The notes: generated from the sequence alone by a model not told the origin. DNA of 64,000 bases from Sphingomonadaceae bacterium (GCA_020850455.1 JADZEQ010000005.1:284873-348872), one strand, 5' to 3'; positions 28,223-38,586 are shown, counted from the first letter of the stretch. Made by a program: numbers and translations.

Positions 28223-29469
28223 CCAAGCTCGGACAATGACAAGGTATCGAGCAGGACGCGGCGCGCCACCGTCACGCGTTCGACCAGCGCAGGGTCGGCA
28301 AGATCATCCGGCGCGATGGATTCGGGCCAATGGGCGGCGACCACCGCTTCGGCACGCGACAGGCTGTCGGCTGTGCACAAGAATCGCGGATCGACCGATG
28401 CCGGGTCGGCAACGACGCGCAGCCGTAAACAGGCTGGCCCGCCGCCATTGGCCATCGATTGGCGCACATCGACGGGTATGAATTGGCGGATCGGCCCGTT
28501 GGATGCGCGCATGCGGTCCATCCATGCCTTGACGCTGGGGGTTGCGGGGGCCTCTGTCGGCACGATCAACGCATATTCGCCCGACGGCAAAGTTACCAAC
28601 TGTGCGTTGAACAAATAGCTGCTGATAACGTCGGCCATCGGCACCTCTGCCGCCGTCACCTCCACAATCTCGGCCCATGGGGCGGCGGCGCGAATGGCGG
28701 CATAGGCGGCTGGTGGGTCGGCAAAGGCCGATTCATGGGTCAGCAGCAGCCGTTCATTGGCCACCGCCACCACATCATTATGAAAGGCACCGGCGGCGAT
28801 GGCGGCGGGGTTTTGCTCGATGAAGATTGTTCGCGCCGCATCCAGCCCATGCCGCCGTGCGATGGTGCGCGATGCCTCTGCATGTTGGCGGGCGGGAAAG
28901 CTGCCGCCGCTCAGCCCATAGACAAAAATCTCGATACCCGGTTCACCATGGCTGGGGCACAGGCGCATATGGTTGGCCGCCCCCTCGTCGCCAAAAGGTG
29001 GTGGCACCGGGCCGTGTACGGCAAAATCGGGGTGGGCAAAGGCGATGCGCAATTGGGTGAGCGTATCGGGCCATTCGTGGCTGCGGTGCGCAATGGTTTG
29101 CAAATTGGCGACGCTGATGTGGCAACGCCCGTCCGCGCAATCGGTGGCGGGGCTGATCGTCGCCGCATTGGCGGCCCACATGGCCGATGCCGACCACGCC
29201 GCTGCGCGCAAATGGGCCGGCGCATTCGCGCCCGTCAGGGCCATTTGTTGCAACCAGCCGGTGTTGGGTCGGGGGAGCGGCATCAGCCATCCCTGCGCCA
29301 GCCCGGCATCCATATTGGCGCGCATTTTGGCCAGCCCTTGCAGCGCGGCCGCACGCGGATAGGCGATGGCACCGGCATTGCGGGCGGAGGCCAAATTGCC
29401 CGGCGACAGCCCCGCATAATTGTGGCTGGGTCCGATCAGTCCGTCGAAATTAATCTCTGTAACCGACAT
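28219..29469 (-). CDS. astB: N-succinylarginine dihydrolase AstB
   Basis: Second enzyme of the arginine succinyltransferase (AST) pathway; it converts succinylarginine to succinylornithine, CO2 and two ammonia. The 416-aa product has EINFDGLIGPSHNYAGLSPG at its N-terminus, a family hallmark, plus NVANLQT-like VANLQTIAHRSHEW, FHNDVVAVANERLLLTHE with a catalytic His/Asp region, and QSMANGGGPACLRLR near the C-terminus containing the nucleophilic Cys. The ATG overlaps the astA stop by one base, so the two are translationally coupled. Confidence 0.95.
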   Translation of the reverse strand: MSVTEINFDGLIGPSHNYAGLSPGNLASARNAGAIAYPRAAALQGLAKMRANMDAGLAQGWLMPLPRPNTGWLQQMALTGANAPAHLRAAAWSASAMWAANAATISPATDCADGRCHISVANLQTIAHRSHEWPDTLTQLRIAFAHPDFAVHGPVPPPFGDEGAANHMRLCPSHGEPGIEIFVYGLSGGSFPARQHAEASRTIARRHGLDAARTIFIEQNPAAIAAGAFHNDVVAVANERLLLTHESAFADPPAAYAAIRAAAPWAEIVEVTAAEVPMADVISSYLFNAQLVTLPSGEYALIVPTEAPATPSVKAWMDRMRASNGPIRQFIPVDVRQSMANGGGPACLRLRVVADPASVDPRFLCTADSLSRAEAVVAAHWPESIAPDDLADPALVERVTVARRVLLDTLSLSELG

Positions 29470-30488
29470 CAGGAGGCGATCCAGTCGATATTGTCCCCCA
29501 CCATCAACCCCAATGTTTGCGCGCACATCTGGTCGACGGCAACGCCGTCCCCGCGCCGTTCAACCATGCCGAAACCACAGCGGAAATCGCCGCAACTGCC
29601 CGTCGCCACCAATGCGCGCTGGCCAAAGGCATCACCGGTGGAATCAATGGCGACCACCTCGGCGCTCTGCGCATCGCGGATGGTGCGGACATTGTCGGTG
29701 CGGGCGGTCATCGTCGGGCCACCGTCGAAAATGTCGATGTAATTTTCAAAGGCGAATCCCTCTTGTTCCAGCATGCGCATCGCCGCGCGCCCGCTGGGGT
29801 GGGGGACGCCGAGTACGCTGCGCGCGCTTTCGGCGAGCATGGCAACATAGACGGGGTGTTTGGGCATCAGGTCGGCGATAAATTGGTTGCCGTGCAATGC
29901 GTTGAATTCATCGGCTTCCTGAAAGCTCATACCAAAGAATTTGCCAGCCACCCCATCCCAAAATGGCGAACCGCCCGCATCATCAATGACGCCGCGCAGT
30001 TCGGCCAAAATGCGGTCACCAAATTTGGCGCGATTGGCGCGAATGAATAAATAGCGCGACCGGGCGAGCAACAGCCCCAATCCACCGGCGCGCTCATGCG
30101 GGTGGAGGAATAGGCCGCCAACCTCACTCGACCCTTCGAGGTCGGTGACCAAATTCAAAATATCCGCGCGGAAAGTGCGGCCGATTTCGGCGCTATGCTG
30201 GCTGATTGTCGCGATACGATAGGAATAAAAGGGCCAGCGCACGCCAACTTCGGTGAATATCTGGCAAGTGCCGCGAATTTCGCGCGTCACACTATTTTCC
30301 AGCATCAGCACGAACAGTTGATCCTGCGCACCGCCGCTTTCGCCAAAGGCAGCGGTTGCGCGTTCAAGCTTGGCGGCGAGCGCGTTTCGATCTGGCGGCA
30401 AATTGGTAAATCCACCGCCGGTCAATTTGGCCATTTCATACATGGCCTGCAAATCCCCCTTGGTTGCAGGCCGAATACGGAAAGTCAT
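29469..30488 (-). CDS. astA: Arginine N-succinyltransferase AstA
   Basis: First step of the AST pathway, succinyl-CoA + L-arginine. The 339-aa product begins FRIRPATKGDLQAMYEMAKLTG and contains the GNAT-like core SEVGGLFLHPHERAGGLGLLLARSR and FWDGVAGKFFGMSFQEADE, which are diagnostic for AstA. A single gene is present, so the enzyme is presumably homomeric rather than the alpha/beta pair of pseudomonads. It follows the M20 hydrolase gene by 20 bp and overlaps astB. Confidence 0.95.
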   Translation of the reverse strand: MTFRIRPATKGDLQAMYEMAKLTGGGFTNLPPDRNALAAKLERATAAFGESGGAQDQLFVLMLENSVTREIRGTCQIFTEVGVRWPFYSYRIATISQHSAEIGRTFRADILNLVTDLEGSSEVGGLFLHPHERAGGLGLLLARSRYLFIRANRAKFGDRILAELRGVIDDAGGSPFWDGVAGKFFGMSFQEADEFNALHGNQFIADLMPKHPVYVAMLAESARSVLGVPHPSGRAAMRMLEQEGFAFENYIDIFDGGPTMTARTDNVRTIRDAQSAEVVAIDSTGDAFGQRALVATGSCGDFRCGFGMVERRGDGVAVDQMCAQTLGLMVGDNIDWIAS

Positions 30489-30508
30489 AAATATTCTTTC
30501 TCAGTTAC

Positions 30509-31720
30509 TTATGCATCAAATCTCGTAGACAGCCTTAGGATGGTGAGCGCGGATAATTGGGCGCGCTCAACCAAGGACTGGGTCAGCAAATATTCTTGGT
30601 CGCTATGAATGGCCCCGCCGCGCACCCCCATGGTGTCGACCACCGGCACCCCGCAAGCGGCGATATTATTGCCATCGCACACCCCGCCGCTGTCCACATG
30701 GCGGATAGTGAGACCAAGGTCGGCCCCCGCCTGTTCAACCAGCGCGAACAGTTTTGCCGCCTGCCCATCGATCGGTTTGGGCGGGCGGGCAAAGCTGCCA
30801 TGGCAGTCAATGGTGACATCATGTTCGCGCGCGACCGCTGAAATTAAATCGGCCAGCAAGGTCGCTGCCATCGCCTGCAATTCGGGGGTACGCGGGCGGA
30901 TGTTGACCCGCAAAATGGCCAGGTCGGGGACGACATTATTGCCGCCGCCGCCGTCGATTTTGGCGGGATTGATCGCCAAACCGTCGCACACCGCGCGCTT
31001 CAGTCGCACAGCCAGATCGGCCGCCGCGACAATGGCGTTGCGCCCATCCTCTGGGTTGCGCCCAGCGTGCGCCGCGCGCCCGCGCACGCTCAGCGCAAAA
31101 TTGCCGCTGCCCGGCCGCGCGCCAGCCAATGTGCCGTCGGGGAGGGCGGATGGTTCATAGGTGAGCGCGGCCAATTTCCCCGCCGCCAGTTCGGTTATCA
31201 AGTCGCCTGACGACAATGACCCCACTTCCTCATCACTGTTGATGAGGACGTCATAGCCAAAATCGGGGCCGATGCCCGCCGCCTCCACCGCCTGCAGCGC
31301 GGCGATCATCACCGCAATACCACCCTTCATATCGGCAACGCCCGGTCCGTTCAGCCTTGTATCGTCGATCCACCGACAGCTTTGGAACGGGTGGCTGGGT
31401 TCAAAAACCGTGTCCATATGCCCGGTCAGTATGATGCGTCGCGGCGCATTTTTGCGCACACGCAGCACCAAATGCTGGCCATGCGCGATGTTGGTCATGT
31501 TGCCATCGGGCCGGACAACCTCCACCGGCGCGGCGTCGTGCAGTTGCACCTCACCGGGCAGGACAGCAAAGGCGGTGGTTAATTCGCGCGCCATCGCCGC
31601 CAGCCCGTCCAGATTGCGCGATCCGCTGTTTATCGCGCTCCACGCCAATATCTGGCGCAGCATGGCATCATGCTGCGGGTGATTGATGGCGGCCTGCTCG
31701 GCAGGGGTAAAGCTGTGCAT
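30509..31720 (-). CDS. M20-family amidohydrolase/peptidase in the ast operon
   Basis: A cytosolic two-zinc hydrolase of the M20 (ArgE/DapE/carboxypeptidase G2) superfamily. In the 403-aa product the metal ligands are in ILTGHMDTVFE, GPGVADMKGG, the general-base pair INSDEEVGS, and a C-terminal His in GGAIHSDQEYLL. The dimerisation domain lies at about 185-300 (RGRAAHAGRNPEDGRNA). It is the first gene of the M20-astA-astB unit. No astE (an M14-type succinylglutamate desuccinylase) is present here, so this protein may act on a succinylated intermediate; that is inferred from position only. Confidence 0.85.
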   Translation of the reverse strand: MHSFTPAEQAAINHPQHDAMLRQILAWSAINSGSRNLDGLAAMARELTTAFAVLPGEVQLHDAAPVEVVRPDGNMTNIAHGQHLVLRVRKNAPRRIILTGHMDTVFEPSHPFQSCRWIDDTRLNGPGVADMKGGIAVMIAALQAVEAAGIGPDFGYDVLINSDEEVGSLSSGDLITELAAGKLAALTYEPSALPDGTLAGARPGSGNFALSVRGRAAHAGRNPEDGRNAIVAAADLAVRLKRAVCDGLAINPAKIDGGGGNNVVPDLAILRVNIRPRTPELQAMAATLLADLISAVAREHDVTIDCHGSFARPPKPIDGQAAKLFALVEQAGADLGLTIRHVDSGGVCDGNNIAACGVPVVDTMGVRGGAIHSDQEYLLTQSLVERAQLSALTILRLSTRFDA

Positions 31721-31866
31721 CGATGATATTTAGCCGCTCGATCGCCGCCACTCCACCCCCAAAAGCTTGCGCGCGGTCGCGGCAATTGCCATAGCGGCCA
31801 TTCCTTCCCCGGATATGTTGCAACAGCTACGTCGCGCTCCCCCCGCGCGTGTTGAAGGAGTTATCT

Positions 31867-33963
31867 ATGTCGATGGTTGAGCGGGCCCGTTTGTCGGTCG
31901 ATGGCGAATTGGTCAATTTCGTCGAGAAGGAGGTTTTACCCGGTACCGGCGTGAATGCAGAAGATTTTTGGGCCGAGCTGGCGCATATTTTGGCGCGATT
32001 TCAGGGTGAAAATCTGGCGCTGCTCGCCGAACGTGAACGTTTGCAATCGGCAATTGATGGCTGGCATCTGGCGCACAAGGGGCGCGCGCTTGACAGCATC
32101 GCCTATCGCAACTTTCTGACCGAAATCGGCTATCTCGTTCCCGAACCCGCGCCATTTCAAGTTAGCACCGACAATGTCGACGCCGAAATTGCGACGCTCG
32201 CCGGGCCGCAGTTGGTGGTGCCTGCGCTCAACGCCCGCTTCGCGCTCAACGCCGCCAATGCACGCTGGGGCAGCCTATATGATGCGCTCTATGGCACCGA
32301 TGCCTTGCCCGGTAAGGCGGTCGGCGCGGGTTATGACAAGGCGCGTGGCGGCGCGGTTATCGCGCGCGCCAAGGCATTTCTGGACGAAGCCGTGCCGCTC
32401 GCCAACGGGTTGCCATGGGCCGAACTGGGCGGGGTAAGTGACAACATCGCGCTTGCCGACCCGACGCAATATGTTGGCACGACCGATGTGGGGCGGATGT
32501 TCGTCCACCATGGGTTGCACATCCACGTCATTTTTGACCCGACACATCCGGTCGGGCGCGATGACCCGTCGGGGATTAGCGACGTCATCCTCGAATCCGC
32601 GCTCACCACCATCATCGATCTGGAAGACAGTGTCGCAGCGGTTGATGGCGCGGATAAGGTGGCGGGGTGGCGCAATTGGCTGGGGCTGATGCAGGGCAAT
32701 TTGTCGGAGAGCTTCGTCAAGGATGGGCAGACCATCCACCGCCGCCTCAACCCCGACATTATGGTCACGCGCCCCGACGGGAGCACGCTGGCGCTGCCGG
32801 GCCGCAGCCTGATGTTCGTGCGCAACGTCGGCCACCTTATGTCCAACCCTTGCATCCTGCTGCCCGACGGCAGCCCGGTGCAAGAGGGGATTTTGGACGC
32901 GGTGATGACCAGTTGCATCGCGCTCCACGATTTGCGGGGGCGTGGCGGTAACAGCCGCACTGGCAGCATCTATATCGTCAAACCCAAGATGCACGGGCCA
33001 GCAGAGGCCGCCTTTACCAACGCCCTGTTTGATGCGGTCGAAGATATGCTCGGCCTGCCGCGCCACAGCATAAAGGTCGGCGTGATGGATGAGGAACGAC
33101 GCACCAGCGCCAACCTTGGCGCGTGCATCCACGCGGTGCAGGGGCGCATTGCCTTTATCAACACCGGTTTCCTTGACCGGACGGGGGATGAAATCCACAC
33201 GTCGATGCAGGCGGGGCCGATGATCCCCAAGGGGGAGATGAAGACCAGCCAGTGGATCGCCGCCTATGAAGATCGCAACGTTCGCATCGGCCTTGCCTGT
33301 GGCCTGTCTGGGCGCGCGCAGATCGGTAAGGGCATGTGGGCGATGCCCGATTTGATGGCCGCGATGATCGAACAGAAAATTGCCCATCCGATGAGCGGTG
33401 CCAACACCGCATGGGTGCCATCGCCGACCGCTGCGACGCTCCATGCGCTCCATTATCATGCGGTGGATGTGTTCGCCCGCCAGCGGGATATTGCCAAGGA
33501 AGCGCCGCCCGGTGTCGACCGGCTGCTCCACATTCCCACCGCACCTGCACGCAACTGGGATGCGGCGGAAATCACGCGGGAACTCGACAATAATTGTCAG
33601 GGTATTTTGGGATATGTCGTGCGTTGGATCGACCAAGGGGTCGGCTGTTCCAAGGTGCCGGATATCAACGATGTCGCGTTGATGGAGGATCGGGCAACGC
33701 TGCGCATATCGAGCCAGGCGATTGCCAACTGGTTGCACCATGGCATTTGCACGGCCGATGCGGTCGATGCCGCGCTGACCCGCATGGCGGCAAAGGTCGA
33801 TGCGCAAAATGCCGCCGACCCGCTATACCAGCCGCTCACCAGCGACACTATTGCCTTTCGCGCGGCACGGGCGTTGATTTTTGAAGGGATTGACCAGCCA
33901 TCAGGCTACACCGAACCCTTGTTGCACAAATATCGTCTGGCGAAAAAATCATTGGGGGCGTAG
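31867..33963 (+). CDS. glcB: Malate synthase G
   Basis: Condenses glyoxylate with acetyl-CoA to malate (glyoxylate shunt or glycolate use). The 698-aa length is that of the monomeric G isoform, not the ~530-aa A isoform. Motifs include [65 protein letters not shown] and the C-terminal [19 protein letters not shown] [21 protein letters not shown] lies 6 nt before the ATG. It is divergent from the ast operon. No isocitrate lyase or glycolate oxidase gene is nearby. Confidence 0.96.
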   Translation: MSMVERARLSVDGELVNFVEKEVLPGTGVNAEDFWAELAHILARFQGENLALLAERERLQSAIDGWHLAHKGRALDSIAYRNFLTEIGYLVPEPAPFQVSTDNVDAEIATLAGPQLVVPALNARFALNAANARWGSLYDALYGTDALPGKAVGAGYDKARGGAVIARAKAFLDEAVPLANGLPWAELGGVSDNIALADPTQYVGTTDVGRMFVHHGLHIHVIFDPTHPVGRDDPSGISDVILESALTTIIDLEDSVAAVDGADKVAGWRNWLGLMQGNLSESFVKDGQTIHRRLNPDIMVTRPDGSTLALPGRSLMFVRNVGHLMSNPCILLPDGSPVQEGILDAVMTSCIALHDLRGRGGNSRTGSIYIVKPKMHGPAEAAFTNALFDAVEDMLGLPRHSIKVGVMDEERRTSANLGACIHAVQGRIAFINTGFLDRTGDEIHTSMQAGPMIPKGEMKTSQWIAAYEDRNVRIGLACGLSGRAQIGKGMWAMPDLMAAMIEQKIAHPMSGANTAWVPSPTAATLHALHYHAVDVFARQRDIAKEAPPGVDRLLHIPTAPARNWDAAEITRELDNNCQGILGYVVRWIDQGVGCSKVPDINDVALMEDRATLRISSQAIANWLHHGICTADAVDAALTRMAAKVDAQNAADPLYQPLTSDTIAFRAARALIFEGIDQPSGYTEPLLHKYRLAKKSLGA

Positions 33964-33973
33964 GTGGCGGCGC

Positions 33974-34732
33974 ATGTCGCTGACCGTCGCCGCCCTATAT
34001 AAATTCGCGCCTTTTGATGACCCGGCCAGCCTGCGTGGGCCGTTGCACAGCCTGTGTGTGGAACAGGGGGTGTGCGGCACCTTGCTGCTGGCGGGGGAGG
34101 GGATAAATGGCACCATCGCCGGCAGCGATGCGGCGATCGCGGCGGTCATTGCCTATATTCGTGCGCTGCCCGGATGTGCCGACCTCGACGTTAAATATGC
34201 AACCGCCGCCCGTCCCCCCTTTGGGCGGATGAAGGTGCGGATAAAGAAAGAAATTGTCACGCTGGGGGTCGCGGGCGTCGATGCGGCGCGCGATGCTGGC
34301 CATTATGTCGCGCCTGCGGATTGGAATGATTTTATTGCCGATCCTGACACCATCCTTATCGACACGCGCAACGCTTATGAGGTGGCAATCGGCAGTTTCG
34401 ATGGCGCGATAGACCCGGCAACGCGCAGTTTTTCAGAATTTCCAGCATGGTGGCAGGCCAATCGCGCGGCGTTGCAGGGAAAACGTATTGCGATGTTCTG
34501 CACCGGCGGCATCCGCTGCGAAAAATCGACCGCTTTCTTGCGGACAGAGGGGGTGGCGGATGTCTTTCACCTGAAGGGCGGCATCCTCGCCTATCTTGAA
34601 CATATTCCCGCCGACCAAAGCCGCTGGCACGGCGAATGTTTCGTCTTTGACGAACGGGTGAGCGTTGGGCATGGCTTGGTGGCTGGCGATTGGGCGGTCA
34701 GCGGCGATAACCAGTTAGAAAAAGCGGATTAG
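33974..34732 (+). CDS. trhO: tRNA uridine(34) hydroxylase TrhO (rhodanese family)
   Basis: TrhO forms 5-hydroxyuridine at the wobble position of tRNAs, oxygen-dependently. The 252-aa product has the acylphosphatase-like N-terminal domain ([12 protein letters not shown]), the [18 protein letters not shown] linker, and a rhodanese domain with [19 protein letters not shown] and the catalytic loop [10 protein letters not shown] (Cys176). It follows glcB by 10 bp and converges on a methyltransferase gene. A longer upstream extension overlaps glcB and has no similarity. Confidence 0.92.
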   Translation: MSLTVAALYKFAPFDDPASLRGPLHSLCVEQGVCGTLLLAGEGINGTIAGSDAAIAAVIAYIRALPGCADLDVKYATAARPPFGRMKVRIKKEIVTLGVAGVDAARDAGHYVAPADWNDFIADPDTILIDTRNAYEVAIGSFDGAIDPATRSFSEFPAWWQANRAALQGKRIAMFCTGGIRCEKSTAFLRTEGVADVFHLKGGILAYLEHIPADQSRWHGECFVFDERVSVGHGLVAGDWAVSGDNQLEKAD

Positions 34733-34739
34733 CAATGGC

Positions 34740-35360
34740 CTATGGTCGCGCTTGGCCCCATTCAATCCACGCAAAAGGGCGGGGGGTTTTGGGGGTATAG
34801 CGGTTGCCCAAAACCTCGGTCTGAAAACCGGCGGATTGATAGGCATCGCCAATTGGCCGCGTTAAATGACAATTGCCCGCCATATGTTTCCACACAGGCT
34901 CGATGCGCCTTTGCCATTTATGGACATCTGCATCGGGGGCCGCCCCATGTTCGAGGAACAATGCCACGCCATCGGGCCGCAAAATACGGCGTATTTCCGC
35001 TAGCACCGCCGCCGGGTCGTGCACCGAACATAGCGTAAATGTGGTCACCACCGTATCAAAACTATGGCTGGCAAAGGGTATATCCTCCCCCACGCCCGCG
35101 CATATGTTGGCGGAAAGCCCTATTTCTTTGGTCAGGCGACGGCTATCGTTAAGCAGTGCCTCGGTCGGGTCTATTCCGGCAAAGCTGCGCACTGCCGAAC
35201 GGTCGTAAAAGGGCAGGTTGATACCCCCGCCGCAGCCCAATTCAAACACATCGCCCTTGGCCAGCGGCACAATGTGGCTACGCGCCTTCATAATCTGTGG
35301 TTGCGCGCAACAATAACGGATGAGGCGCGGCACCATATGCCTGTCCCACCAGCTCGTCAT
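34740..35360 (-). CDS. Class I SAM-dependent methyltransferase
   Basis: The 206-aa product has SAM motif I FELGCGGGINLPFY (about residues 39-52), motif II-like GIDPTEALL, and motif IV FDTVVTTFTLCSVHDP, followed by LRPDGVALFLEHG, the order typical of UbiE/METTL7-type enzymes. The acceptor substrate cannot be inferred. It is the last gene of the minus-strand lipoprotein-M28-aguA-methyltransferase set, 28 bp after aguA. Confidence 0.83.
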   Translation of the reverse strand: MTSWWDRHMVPRLIRYCCAQPQIMKARSHIVPLAKGDVFELGCGGGINLPFYDRSAVRSFAGIDPTEALLNDSRRLTKEIGLSANICAGVGEDIPFASHSFDTVVTTFTLCSVHDPAAVLAEIRRILRPDGVALFLEHGAAPDADVHKWQRRIEPVWKHMAGNCHLTRPIGDAYQSAGFQTEVLGNRYTPKTPRPFAWIEWGQARP

Positions 35361-35388
35361 ATATGTTCCTCCTCACCAATTGGCGGGA

Positions 35389-36366
35389 TTAGAGCGGAAG
35401 CTGCTGGCTGGCGCAATGGAAACTGCCCCCGCCCGACAATATCGCGTCGGAGGGGAGGGGGACGATGCGACGGTCGGGAAATAAGTCGGCGAGGGTTGCT
35501 GCCGCTTCTTCGTCATAGGCTGTGCCATATGCGGGCATGGCAATGACATGGTTGCCGATGGCAAAATTCATATAGCTGGCGGGCACAATAGCGCCATGCA
35601 TCTCGACGCGGCCGGGCGACACCATGGTGCGCACCTCCACCCCAAAGGCACGCGCGCGCGCCATGGCGTCGGCATAGACGCTGGCATTGGGGTCATCCGC
35701 GCCGCTCGCCACCGGCAGCAGCAAAATGCCATCGCCGACCCAGCGTGCCAGATTGTCGACATGGCCATCGGTATGATCGTTGCGGAGGCCGTCACCCAGC
35801 CATAATATGGAGGTTGCACCCAAATGGTCGCGCAGCTTTTCTTCCATCGCGGCGCGCGACATGCCGGGGTTGCGGTTGGGGTGCAGCAGACATTGTTCTG
35901 TCGTAACGATGCGGCCCGCACCATCCCAATCAATCGCCCCGCCTTCGAGGATCATGGCATCACCGTCGCGGGGCAGGCCATAGCGCGCCGCCAACCGGGC
36001 GCCGATATCGGCATCACCCGGCATCACATATTTGCCGCCCCATCCGTTGAAGGCAAAATCGACCGCCCGGCGGCTCGCCCCGCTGCCGCAGATGATCGGC
36101 GCTGTATCGCGCAGCCAGATATCGCCCAAAGGCTCGGCGATACATTCGACCGCCGCATCAGCGAGCGCGCGAGCCGCCGCCTCGTCCGCCGGACTGTTGC
36201 AGACCAAGGTGACGCGTTCGCCGCGCCCATGGTCGGCAATGGCACTGGCAAAGGCGGCGATCTGCTCCCGCGCTTTGTGAAAGGCCGCGCCCCATTCGGC
36301 GGGGATAGCTGGAAAGCCGATCCACATCCGTTCGTGCGCGGCCCATTCGGGGCGCAAATCCGACAT
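35389..36366 (-). CDS. aguA: Agmatine deiminase / porphyromonas-type peptidylarginine deiminase family
   Basis: Hydrolyses agmatine to N-carbamoylputrescine and ammonia. The 325-aa product has the guanidino-binding acids in EPLGDIWLRDTAP, the catalytic His in RNDHTDGHVDNLARW, and the nucleophilic Cys near residue 318 in GGGSFHCASQQLP. The EGGAIDWDGAG segment also matches the family. The partner N-carbamoylputrescine amidohydrolase (aguB) is not in this window. I chose the ATG at 36366; a TTG four codons upstream overlaps the M28 stop (TTGA) and is an alternative. Confidence 0.9.
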   Translation of the reverse strand: MSDLRPEWAAHERMWIGFPAIPAEWGAAFHKAREQIAAFASAIADHGRGERVTLVCNSPADEAAARALADAAVECIAEPLGDIWLRDTAPIICGSGASRRAVDFAFNGWGGKYVMPGDADIGARLAARYGLPRDGDAMILEGGAIDWDGAGRIVTTEQCLLHPNRNPGMSRAAMEEKLRDHLGATSILWLGDGLRNDHTDGHVDNLARWVGDGILLLPVASGADDPNASVYADAMARARAFGVEVRTMVSPGRVEMHGAIVPASYMNFAIGNHVIAMPAYGTAYDEEAAATLADLFPDRRIVPLPSDAILSGGGSFHCASQQLPL

Positions 36367-36374
36367 GGTCAGGG

Positions 36375-38060
36375 TCAATGCCCTGCGCGGCTTGCGTCAC
36401 GTGCGGCGCGGAATTCATCCCCCGGCAGCCAGTTCGGCCATGCTGTGTCCATCGCCAGCATGCGCCCGACATCATAGAATAGCCTGAGGTCGAGCATGAT
36501 GCCGTCCCAACGGGTGATAAACGCCACCTCATCGTCGGGGCTGTGGTAACGGTGGGCGGTATAATCTTCCGCCATCGCGCGTCCTGCGGCGACGCCGCCA
36601 TCCACCAAATCTTCGCCGCCGTCAAAATAGAGCATGGGGACGCCGACTTTGGCTAGGCTGAAGTGGTCCGACCGGTAATAAAAGCCCTTTTCCGGGGTCG
36701 GTTCGGTGCTGATATAGCGCCCCTCCGCCGCGACGGCGCGCTGGAGATATGTTTCCAATTCGCTCTTACCCGCGCCGACGACGGTGACGTTGCGCGCCGG
36801 GCCAGTGGGGGACAGCGCGTCCATATTGATACCCGCCACCGTTTGGTGGAGCGGGAAAATCGGGTTGGCGGCATAGTAACGCGAACCGAGCAGGCCCGAT
36901 TCCTCCGCCGTTACCGCCAAAAAGACGAGGCTGCGGTCGGGTGCTCCCGCGCGGGCCTGCGCCTGCGCCAAAGCGATGAGCGCGGCAGCGCCCGTCGCGT
37001 TATCCACCGCGCCATTGCAAATATCATCGCCCGCCGCATTGGCTTCGCAGCGGCCCAGATGGTCCCAATGGCCGGTGTAGAGCACATATTCATTGGACCG
37101 CGTCCGGCCGGGCAAAATGCCAACGACATTGCGCGATGGGGTGCGCGCAATTTCGCTGTCAAAGCTGATGTCGGCCTTTACGCCGGTGAGCGGCACGGCA
37201 TGGAATCCCCCAGCCCCCGCCCGTGTGCGCAGCGCGTCAAAATCCAGACCCGCCGAATGAAAGAGGTGGCGTGCCTGTTCGAGCTGCATCCAGCCATTGG
37301 CCTCTGTCTCATTCATCCCATTATTCGCCGAATCGGGATAATAGGATGCGCTGGTCCAGCCCGCGCGCACGACATTCCAGCCATAGGCGGCGGGTTCGGT
37401 GTCATGGACGATGATGGCCGCCGCCGCGCCTTGGCGGGCCGCTTCCTCAAACTTATAGGTCCAGCGGCCATAATAGGTCATGGCGCGGCCATTGAACTGG
37501 CCGCCGACCGTCGGGGTCTGCCAATCGGGGTCATTGACGAGGATGATGACGGTTTTGCCGCGCACATCGACCCCGGCATAATCATTCCAGCCGCGTTCGG
37601 GCGCGTTGATGCCATAGCCGACAAAGACAACGTCGCTGTTGGCGATGCGCGTTTGCGGCACAAAGCGATAGCTGCCGATGACGAAATCATCGCCAAAGTT
37701 CAGTGATTGCACCCCATGCGGCGTGGTAAAGCGCAGCGGCTGCACATTGCGCGCGGTCATCGAAACCAACGGCACATCCTGCGTCCAGCTGCCATTATTG
37801 CCCGGTTGCAGCCCGACCGCCTGAAATTGCTGGATCAGATAATCGATGGTGCGTTGTTCTCCCGGCGTGCCGGGTGCGCGCCCTTCAAAGGCGTCGGACG
37901 ACAGCGTCGTCACCGCATCGCGGAACGTCGTTTCACTAATCTCAGGGCTGACCGGCACCGCCACTTGCGCCGTTGCGGGCACAGCAAGGCTGATCGCGGC
38001 GGCGAGTAAAAGCGCATTGCTGCGCCATTGGCGGCGGCGCGAATTTATGTTGCGGATCAT
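36375..38060 (-). CDS. Secreted M28-family zinc peptidase
   Basis: Probably an exported aminopeptidase. The 561-aa product has a signal peptide (ALLLAAAISLAVPATAQ, cleavage near 32), a PA-domain-like insert (about 150-260), and the M28 metal motifs: YTGHWDHLG (about 327-333), NGAVDNATGAAALIALAQ, and the Glu pair in AVTAEESGLLGSRYY (about 385-396), with later ligands in MDALSPTG and HSPDDEVAF. The gene is 91 bp after a small lipoprotein gene and overlaps or abuts aguA. Confidence 0.92.
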   Translation of the reverse strand: MIRNINSRRRQWRSNALLLAAAISLAVPATAQVAVPVSPEISETTFRDAVTTLSSDAFEGRAPGTPGEQRTIDYLIQQFQAVGLQPGNNGSWTQDVPLVSMTARNVQPLRFTTPHGVQSLNFGDDFVIGSYRFVPQTRIANSDVVFVGYGINAPERGWNDYAGVDVRGKTVIILVNDPDWQTPTVGGQFNGRAMTYYGRWTYKFEEAARQGAAAAIIVHDTEPAAYGWNVVRAGWTSASYYPDSANNGMNETEANGWMQLEQARHLFHSAGLDFDALRTRAGAGGFHAVPLTGVKADISFDSEIARTPSRNVVGILPGRTRSNEYVLYTGHWDHLGRCEANAAGDDICNGAVDNATGAAALIALAQAQARAGAPDRSLVFLAVTAEESGLLGSRYYAANPIFPLHQTVAGINMDALSPTGPARNVTVVGAGKSELETYLQRAVAAEGRYISTEPTPEKGFYYRSDHFSLAKVGVPMLYFDGGEDLVDGGVAAGRAMAEDYTAHRYHSPDDEVAFITRWDGIMLDLRLFYDVGRMLAMDTAWPNWLPGDEFRAARDASRAGH

Positions 38061-38151
38061 GACGGTGCATCCCTTTTCCAGCCTGCTGATATCGACGGCT
38101 GTAGACCCCGCGCGCGCGCAGGATCAAGGGGATTTCCGGCAATATTTTTGC

Positions 38152-38586
38152 CTATTGCGTGTTCATTCGCCGTGTTTGCAGGATTTTTTCGTCGGCGACG
38201 AGTTGCGGCAGTTGCGCGCGAACCACGGTAATCCGTTCGCTTTCATCCCAGCTAATATCCGCTAGCGTCCCGCCCAAATCCCTGATCGCGCCCTCTTTTT
38301 GCGGCCACGCGCCCTGTTCGGTGATGACGGTGATGTTGGTTGGGTCAACCGCTACAACCTTGAGCAAGCCCCAAGATTGCGACTGCGCTTCGCCGCCCGG
38401 CTGGCTAAAGCTGGCGCTCGAAAAATGCGATAATTGCGCCGCCCACAAATCACCCACCGCCGGATTGGCGAGGTTGGGGTCAAGTGCATCCGCGCTGGCG
38501 GTCGTTGTCGTTACGCCGCCGCTGCACGCGCTGAGCGTCGTCAGTGACAATGTTGCGGCGAGTGCCAAAGCCAATGTCCGAACCAT
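38152..38586 (-). CDS. Small putative lipoprotein
   Basis: Function unknown. The 144-aa product has a signal peptide with lipobox TLSAC (Cys about 20), then a Ser/Thr/Ala-rich linker. A folded region of about 100 residues contains NPAVGDLWAAQLSHFSSASF and LLKVVAVDPTNITVITEQG and ends in a charged tail. GGGGGG lies 5 nt before the ATG. A longer frame runs upstream into the rpsD terminator and is not likely translated. It precedes the M28 peptidase gene on the same strand. Confidence 0.75.
   Translation of the reverse strand: MVRTLALALAATLSLTTLSACSGGVTTTTASADALDPNLANPAVGDLWAAQLSHFSSASFSQPGGEAQSQSWGLLKVVAVDPTNITVITEQGAWPQKEGAIRDLGGTLADISWDESERITVVRAQLPQLVADEKILQTRRMNTQ

Noticed and set aside
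32275..33807. Open frame of about 510 codons antisense to glcB
   Set aside because: Shadow of a well-supported malate synthase G gene; composition is typical of antisense frames and no start signal is visible.
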